NCBI GenBank assembly: GCA_947593655.1 | Contig: CANQDS010000004.1 | Span: 1-55,932, forward strand | From: an uncultured Lachnospiraceae bacterium | GTDB lineage: Bacteria > Bacillota > Clostridia > Lachnospirales > Lachnospiraceae | Direction of reading: 5' to 3' | DNA: 55,932 bases | In this document: piece after piece, positions 51,553-55,932 of the stretch | Layout: the number at the start of each line of letters is the position of its first letter | Numbering within the stretch: the stretch's first letter is position 1 | The notes under the pieces: generated by a model | Told to the model about the DNA's origin: nothing | What the model saw: only the letters and a program-made list of their open reading frames with translations | The model's database searches: none | Position numbers and translations under genes: made by a program

Positions 51553-52902
51553 TTATCCACGGCCGTGGAGCACTTTGTCCAGAAGATCCGCCAGCGGCTC
51601 CATCGCGTTTTTGGCCTCTTCCAGCGTGTTCGTCTGGGCTCCGACCTCGATCAGCATGGATTTCGGGCAGTAATGCATGTTATAGCGGTACGCTTTCAGA
51701 TAAATATTTCTGGTAAAATCCGGATAGTACTCTCTGGCCGCCAGCTGCATCTGGAACGAAAGCGCAAGATTCTGGTCGAGATACGGGTTTTTCTGGTTGG
51801 TCAGATCGCCCAGCGTGGCGGAGCGGCACAAGCCGTTAAAAAACATGATCTTTGCCATCTGCTTGCCGTTCTGCTCCGTCACCAGATGCGTGGTTTCCGC
51901 TACGCCGTCCCTATGTAGATCGATCACCATTTCGATGGACGGATTTTCCGCCAGGATCTGCTCGAGCGCCGGAGCCGCGTTGTAATACGCATGGTCGCGG
52001 TCGCCCACGTCGTAAGTTCCGGTATGGTGCAGGACGCGGAATCCGTACTGTTCCGTCAGAAGCTGCGTCAGATAATCGCCTACCGCCATGACGGAGGAAT
52101 TCGGATCTCCGGGAACCGAATCCGCATATCCCTCCTGAGAATGCGTATGATAGATCAGAATCTGCGGCCCGTCCGCCTGCTCCGAGAGCGTCACATCAAC
52201 GCCCAGCAGTTTTTCCACATTCAGCTGGTCGCTCCCGATCGTAGTGCTGCTGTCAACCTGATAAAAATTCTGCCGCAGATAATCAAAATCCTTCAGTTTT
52301 TCCCGGTTGATCTCCACCTGCTTCTGCTCCGCACGGACGATGCCTGTGCCGGACGCGCCGCCCTGCGTTTCTCCGGCATCGCTTCCCGCCGCTTCCGAGC
52401 CCGCTGTTTCGCTTCCTGACGATCCGTTTCCTGCCGATCCATTCCCTGCCGATCCGTTTTCTGCTGATCCTGTCCCTGCCGATCCGCTTCCCGCTGATCC
52501 GCCTCCCGCCGTCTGGGAATCGCCCGTTTCCGTGCCGTTCTGCCCGTTTTCGGCAATCATGCGGCCGATCTGCTCGTTTTCGGCAGCCGCCAGTTCTTCG
52601 TAATCCATCTGCCGTTCCGCCTGAGAATCGCACCAGAGCTGCTGCTCGTGATAAGAAAAGGACGGAAACAGTATTGCGGCCGCGTCCTCATACAAGGACG
52701 GCCGGTGATCTGACTCCGTCACAACGACTTCGGGAATATAGGTTTCCAGAACCACGTTATAAAATTTCAATGCCGCATTCCGCCGGAACAGCGTCCAAAA
52801 ATCCTTTCCCCAGCGGTACCCGCAGTAACCGACCATCGTGCAGCCAAACAGCAGAAACAAAAGAAACAGCCGGCTTCCCCTGCTCTTTTTTCTTTTTTGC
52901 AC
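51553..52902 (-). CDS. spoIIP: Stage II sporulation protein P (SpoIIP)
   Basis: A 449-residue membrane-anchored peptidoglycan amidase/endopeptidase that, with SpoIID and SpoIIM, drives engulfment of the forespore. It has one N-terminal transmembrane helix (about 12-30). A linker rich in Gly, Ser, Ala and Asn (about 130-185) is built from 15-bp DNA repeats. The catalytic domain follows, with [18 protein letters not shown] and [10 protein letters not shown]. The start is the GTG 52900-52902, with GGTGGTGA upstream. It lies 23 bp after gpr, the classic gpr-spoIIP arrangement. Confidence 0.95.
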   Translation of the reverse strand: MQKRKKSRGSRLFLLFLLFGCTMVGYCGYRWGKDFWTLFRRNAALKFYNVVLETYIPEVVVTESDHRPSLYEDAAAILFPSFSYHEQQLWCDSQAERQMDYEELAAAENEQIGRMIAENGQNGTETGDSQTAGGGSAGSGSAGTGSAENGSAGNGSAGNGSSGSETAGSEAAGSDAGETQGGASGTGIVRAEQKQVEINREKLKDFDYLRQNFYQVDSSTTIGSDQLNVEKLLGVDVTLSEQADGPQILIYHTHSQEGYADSVPGDPNSSVMAVGDYLTQLLTEQYGFRVLHHTGTYDVGDRDHAYYNAAPALEQILAENPSIEMVIDLHRDGVAETTHLVTEQNGKQMAKIMFFNGLCRSATLGDLTNQKNPYLDQNLALSFQMQLAAREYYPDFTRNIYLKAYRYNMHYCPKSMLIEVGAQTNTLEEAKNAMEPLADLLDKVLHGRG

Positions 52903-52925
52903 GAAATCACCACCTTTTCAACGCA

Positions 52926-53918
52926 TTATATGTCGGCTGTCTTTTCTTTATTCCCCAAAAGCGCGATATTTAAGCCCTCTGAGATCAGAAAACTGAGCCT
53001 TTTGATCGATGCGTCAATGTCCTTCGGAGTCACAAACATGCCGTGCAGCTGCGGGGAAAGCAGTTCCCGCGCCAGTTCCTGTTTTTCGGATTCGTCCAGT
53101 TTTTCCAGATTGGATAAAGACATGGCTTCGATCAGCGACGTCATGGCATCCGAAACGATCGTAGCCGCGTCCACGACCGTCGGCACGCCGAGCGAAAGCA
53201 CCGGAACCCCTACGCTTTTTTCATTCAAAGCATTCCTGTGGTTGCCGATCCCGCTTCCCGGCGTGATCCCGGTATCGGTCAGCTGGATCGTCCGCCCGAG
53301 CCGTTTGGCGTTCCGCGCCGCAAGCGCATCGACCGTAATGACCAGATCCGGTTTTGTCTCATTGACGACTCCGCGCACGATCTCCAGACATTCCATGCCG
53401 GTCTGCGCCATTACCCCCGGCACGATCCCGCTGATCTTGCTGATCTTTTCGCTCCCGAAGGCGTATTTTCCAAATTCCTTAATGATATGGCGGGTAATGA
53501 ACATGTTGTCGATCACGCGCGGCCCCAGCGCGTCCGGCGTGACTTCCCGGTTCCCCATTCCTACAATAAGTACCGATATTTCCAGTTCCTCATCCAGGCT
53601 CTGCCAGTCGATCTTTCCGATTTTGGACTCCGGCAGCAATTTCCGGATGATCTTTGCCAGTTCGATGGAAATTTCCCTGTGGTATCCCGCGTCGTCCTCC
53701 TCCATTTCGGGGGCTTCGATCGTAATATAATGCCCTCTCGGTTTTCCCATAGACCTTGCGGCGTTTTCCGTCCGGATGACCACCGTGCTGATCGTGATGC
53801 CGTTCTCCCTTTTTTCCTCTTTAAAATCCACGCCTCTGACGCTGCCGCGGTCTTTTTTTACCCGTTCCTGGCTCTCCAGCGCCAGATCCGTGCGGATCGG
53901 ATATGCTTCTTCCATCAT
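52926..53918 (-). CDS. gpr: Germination protease GPR
   Basis: A 330-residue aspartic-type protease that degrades small acid-soluble spore proteins at germination. The N-terminal IRTDLALE segment resembles the propeptide/autoprocessing region of GPR zymogens, and the core has LIVGMGNREVTPDALGPRV, a TGMECLEIVRGVV stretch, ITVDALAAR and TGITPGSGIGNHR. I prefer the ATG 53916-53918, 10 bases after GGAGG; the ATG nine bases upstream touches the RBS. It is divergent from rpsT and presumably expressed in the forespore, although I could not find a confident sigma-G site. Confidence 0.96.
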   Translation of the reverse strand: MMEEAYPIRTDLALESQERVKKDRGSVRGVDFKEEKRENGITISTVVIRTENAARSMGKPRGHYITIEAPEMEEDDAGYHREISIELAKIIRKLLPESKIGKIDWQSLDEELEISVLIVGMGNREVTPDALGPRVIDNMFITRHIIKEFGKYAFGSEKISKISGIVPGVMAQTGMECLEIVRGVVNETKPDLVITVDALAARNAKRLGRTIQLTDTGITPGSGIGNHRNALNEKSVGVPVLSLGVPTVVDAATIVSDAMTSLIEAMSLSNLEKLDESEKQELARELLSPQLHGMFVTPKDIDASIKRLSFLISEGLNIALLGNKEKTADI

Positions 53919-54066
53919 GATAACCATACCTCCCTTATCGAAAACTCCTGCCTATCTTTTATAATAAGCCGTATTTTAAATACCGTTCCTCTTTTTTCGT
54001 ATTTCCCGCATTTCGCATATCATGCACCCTTATATGTATTTTTTCCGTTAAATGCAAAAATATGTA

Positions 54067-54096
54067 TTGACAAAATGCCCCTTTCTGGCATATTAT
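54067..54096 (+). promoter_or_regulatory. rpsT promoter
   Basis: TTGACA (54067-54072), an 18-bp spacer and TATTAT (54091-54096) on the plus strand, leaving a leader of about 85 bases before the rpsT ATG. Confidence 0.8.
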
Positions 54097-54189
54097 AACT
54101 TAGTGTGTTTCCGTTAAAAGTCCGTGTCCTTTTTAATGGAAAATTTGAAGTATCTGGATCAATAGACTGATTATTTGGAGGTGTACCAA

Positions 54190-54453
54190 ATGGCTAACAT
54201 TAAATCTGCAAAGAAGAGAATCTTAGTAACAGAGGCGAGAACGGCAAGAAATAAATCCATCCGCTCTTCTGTTAAGACTTCGATCCGGAAAGTGGAAGCC
54301 GCTGTTGCCGCAAAGGACAAAGCTGCTGCTGAGGAGGCTTTGAGAAAGGCCGTTTCCGTGATTGAGAAGGCAAGCTCTAAGGGCGTTTATCACAAGAACA
54401 ACGCTGCAAGAAAGATTTCCCGTTTATCCAAAATGGTAAACAGCGTCGCATAA
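54190..54453 (+). CDS. rpsT: 30S ribosomal protein S20
   Basis: An 87-residue, very basic, helical protein that binds 16S rRNA early in 30S assembly. The start MANIKSAKKRI is the conserved S20 N-terminus, and the ATG 54190 has GGAGGTG six bases upstream. It ends in RLSKMVNSVA. It is preceded by its own promoter and followed by a strong terminator, so it is a one-gene unit. It lies between holA and gpr, an order common in Clostridia. Confidence 0.98.
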   Translation: MANIKSAKKRILVTEARTARNKSIRSSVKTSIRKVEAAVAAKDKAAAEEALRKAVSVIEKASSKGVYHKNNAARKISRLSKMVNSVA

Positions 54454-54470
54454 GAGCAATCGTTTCCGTT

Positions 54471-54507
54471 AAAACCGCCAGTACCGTCATGCTGGCGGTT
54501 TTTATTT
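54471..54507 (+). terminator. rpsT terminator
   Basis: Stem AAACCGCCAG / CTGGCGGTTT with a 10-base loop followed by TTTATTT on the plus strand, 18 bp after the rpsT stop. Confidence 0.9.
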
Positions 54508-54510
54508 AGG

Positions 54511-54652
54511 TTAATCGTCTGCCGGATTTGCTTATGCCGAATCTATTCGGATACGGGCAGGTAAGGCAGACTATTTTAATGAACTGAAACAGAATGCACA
54601 TCGGGCAATTCCGCTAGGTGCGAAGAATCCGGCCTGCCGGATTCTTCGTTTT
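54511..54652 (+). other. Structured, possibly transcribed element between rpsT and holA
   Basis: The region contains GTCTGCC and GGCAGAC as distant arms, an inner CCGAAT / ATTCGG hairpin, and at its end a strong stem GAAGAATCCGG / CCGGATTCTTC (about 54620-54645) followed by GTTTTATG. One plus-strand frame is open for about 45 codons (AYAESIRIRAGKADYFNELK and onward) but has no start codon. It could be a small RNA with its own terminator or the end of a lost gene. I do not recognise it. Confidence 0.4.
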
Positions 54653-54656
54653 ATGT

Positions 54657-55637
54657 TCATGTGCTGCTGTACTGCACCAGAAACAATTCGACCGCCAGCC
54701 GGTCGTTCATGCTTCCGGTCTTTACCGCTTCTTCATATTCCACGCCGTCGCGCACCGCCTGTTTCAGCTGTTCCACGGAAAAAGAACGGCACTGGGACTG
54801 GTATTTGCGCACTGCCCACTCCGGGCAGCCCGCTTTCGATGCGATCTCCTTATTCCCGAATCCCTGGTTCATCATGGCCTTCACCGTTACCAGCGTCCGG
54901 AACTGCCGGCTGATCAGATACAGGATCCGCATGGGCGGCTCCCTTAAGGCGAGCAGGTCGTAATAAAGATCCAGCGCTTTTTTCTGCTGATGGAGCGTAA
55001 CCGCATCCACCATTTCAAAGATCTTATTGCTGATCTGCTCCGTCGTGACGGCTTCCACATCCCCGGCTTCCACCGTATCCTTGTCCATCGTATAGCAGAG
55101 CAGTTTCTCCAGTTCCCGGTCGATATTTCCCATATCCGTACCCGTTTTCGCAAGAAAAAGCTGATACGCCGCCTGCGTGATATTCTTGCCTTCTTTTCCC
55201 ACGCGCCCTAAGATCCAGCGGGATAACGTCTCCTCCGTCTGCGTCTGAAACTCTACCGCCTTCCCGACTTTGGCAAGCGCTTTGTACATTTTGGAGCGCT
55301 TATCGACATCCTCCTCTACGAACAGGAAATACGTCGTCTCCGGCAGTTCTCCGAGATAGGCGGCCAGTTCCTCCGCCGGTTTCTTAAAAAGACCGCTCCC
55401 TTCGATCAGGATCAGCCTCCGCTCGGCAAAAAAAGGAAGGGTTTCCGCAAGATCGATGATCTCTTTCACATTGATCCCTTCCCCTTCAAAGGCGGAAAAA
55501 TTCATCGTATCGTCTTCGGAAACGATCGCTTTTTTCAGCTTGTCCCGGTACTGGCGGATCAGATAACGCTCTTCGCCGTACAGGAGGTATGCCTGTTTCA
55601 GTTGTCTGTTTTTAATATCGTGATCGATTGTTTTCAT
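54657..55637 (-). CDS. holA: DNA polymerase III subunit delta
   Basis: A 326-residue clamp-loader delta subunit that opens the beta clamp. The three-domain pattern of the family is seen: QAYLLYGEERYLIRQYRDKL at the N-terminus, then ETLPFFAERRLILIEG, TYFLFVEEDVDKRSKMYK, and the C-terminal collar with YLISRQFRTLV and the MNDRLAVELFLVQ end. No strong ribosome binding site precedes the ATG 55635-55637. Spacing and length are normal. Confidence 0.95.
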   Translation of the reverse strand: MKTIDHDIKNRQLKQAYLLYGEERYLIRQYRDKLKKAIVSEDDTMNFSAFEGEGINVKEIIDLAETLPFFAERRLILIEGSGLFKKPAEELAAYLGELPETTYFLFVEEDVDKRSKMYKALAKVGKAVEFQTQTEETLSRWILGRVGKEGKNITQAAYQLFLAKTGTDMGNIDRELEKLLCYTMDKDTVEAGDVEAVTTEQISNKIFEMVDAVTLHQQKKALDLYYDLLALREPPMRILYLISRQFRTLVTVKAMMNQGFGNKEIASKAGCPEWAVRKYQSQCRSFSVEQLKQAVRDGVEYEEAVKTGSMNDRLAVELFLVQYSST

Positions 55638-55701
55638 GGCACTATTTATCGTAAAGCGTGGTGGGTTCTGTTGTTTTCAATCGGCGCGGCCGGGGAAGTT
55701 C

Positions 55702-55932
55702 CTATGAGCCCTTTACCAACATCCCCATTTTAAATGACTCAATTGCTAATTCTATCACCTGAGGATTACATTCCCGGTACTTGAAATAATACAGCAGCAA
55801 ATCAATATAAGCATCCAGCTTATTCTCATCCTCGGGTGCAACATATTTCCCACTGTCAAACGGCATACACTCATTGATCAAAATATACACAGCAAACCGT
55901 TCATTGACGTAAATATCCTTTTCGGTTTCCGT
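55702..55932 (-). CDS. Unidentified protein, 5' end cut by window edge
   Basis: The minus-strand frame is open from the right edge through 76 codons to a stop at 55702-55704. It reads TETEKDIYVNERFAVYILIN at the edge and ends IESFKMGMLVKGS. The true start lies outside the window, because the first in-window start candidate (GTG at 55888-55890) has no RBS and the frame continues in a protein-like manner before it. It is acidic, mixed helical, and not recognised. Confidence 0.5.
   Translation of the reverse strand, partial: TETEKDIYVNERFAVYILINECMPFDSGKYVAPEDENKLDAYIDLLLYYFKYRECNPQVIELAIESFKMGMLVKGS

Noticed and set aside
53928-54066. Sigma-G promoter for gpr
   Set aside because: The region is AT-rich and holds GTATTT-T-AAATAC, but no convincing sigma-G -35/-10 pair at the right spacing.

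Overview
The window is a stretch of a spore-forming, Gram-positive (monoderm) Clostridia chromosome, most likely Lachnospiraceae. The reasons are spoIIP and gpr (sporulation and germination), a Tad pilus without an outer-membrane secretin, DUF5702, DUF6382 and YARHG proteins, strong AGGAGG-type ribosome binding sites, mid-range GC, and the gene order holA - rpsT - gpr - spoIIP ... lepA - hemW. Almost everything is on the minus strand, so operons read from high to low coordinates. Only rpsT and an XRE regulator are clearly on the plus strand.

Right end (about 43.8-55.9 kb): housekeeping. holA, rpsT (plus strand, with promoter and terminator), gpr, spoIIP, a uridine phosphorylase, adenosine and cytidine deaminases, lepA, hemW and a pRiA4b ORF-3-like protein. 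An NgoMIV-type restriction-modification pair (predicted site GCCGGC) with its own promoter and terminator sits inside the nucleoside-salvage cluster and looks acquired.

Centre (about 16.4-41.5 kb): the most interesting part. A single promoter at 41458-41486 is followed by some 25 kb of closely packed minus-strand genes ending at a strong terminator (16447-16505). The order is tadZ, tadA, tadB, tadC, a Flp-like pilin, a TadE-like pseudopilin, a 1047-aa DUF5702 protein, a second TadE-like protein, a prepilin peptidase, a WG-repeat protein, a DUF6382-FHA protein, a PP2C phosphatase, a Ser/Thr kinase, a small membrane protein, and a 2906-aa secreted protein of Ig-like repeats with a C-terminal membrane anchor. 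The FHA protein and the small membrane protein each carry two copies of an ETT(V/L)L motif, a plausible phospho-threonine switch for the kinase/phosphatase/FHA set. I read this as a phosphorylation-controlled Tad-type surface machine with a giant surface protein. An XRE regulator diverges from its promoter. Downstream lies a second unit of envelope proteins with zinc ribbons (YARHG, TcaA-like, Yip1), driven by a promoter strikingly like the tad promoter and with a hairpin in its leader.

Left end (about 0-13 kb): a sortase-type surface 5'-nucleotidase, hisH-hisF-ung, feoA-feoA-feoB behind an operator-bearing promoter and an unusual leader of eight 17-24 bp direct repeats, an AAA/DUF4143 ATPase, and two decayed toxin-antitoxin loci. 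In one, hicA has an amber stop immediately before its catalytic histidine while hicB and the promoter/operator are intact. In the other, only the last 20 or so codons of a YafQ-like toxin remain. An EamA protein, a phosphoesterase and a truncated HAD hydrolase complete the edge.

Several non-coding elements stand out: a hairpin repeat that fills the space between a stop codon and the next RBS at two loci, a duplicated terminator hairpin, and three palindromes spaced exactly 33 bp apart in front of cdd. No tRNA, rRNA, CRISPR array, insertion sequence or prophage was seen.
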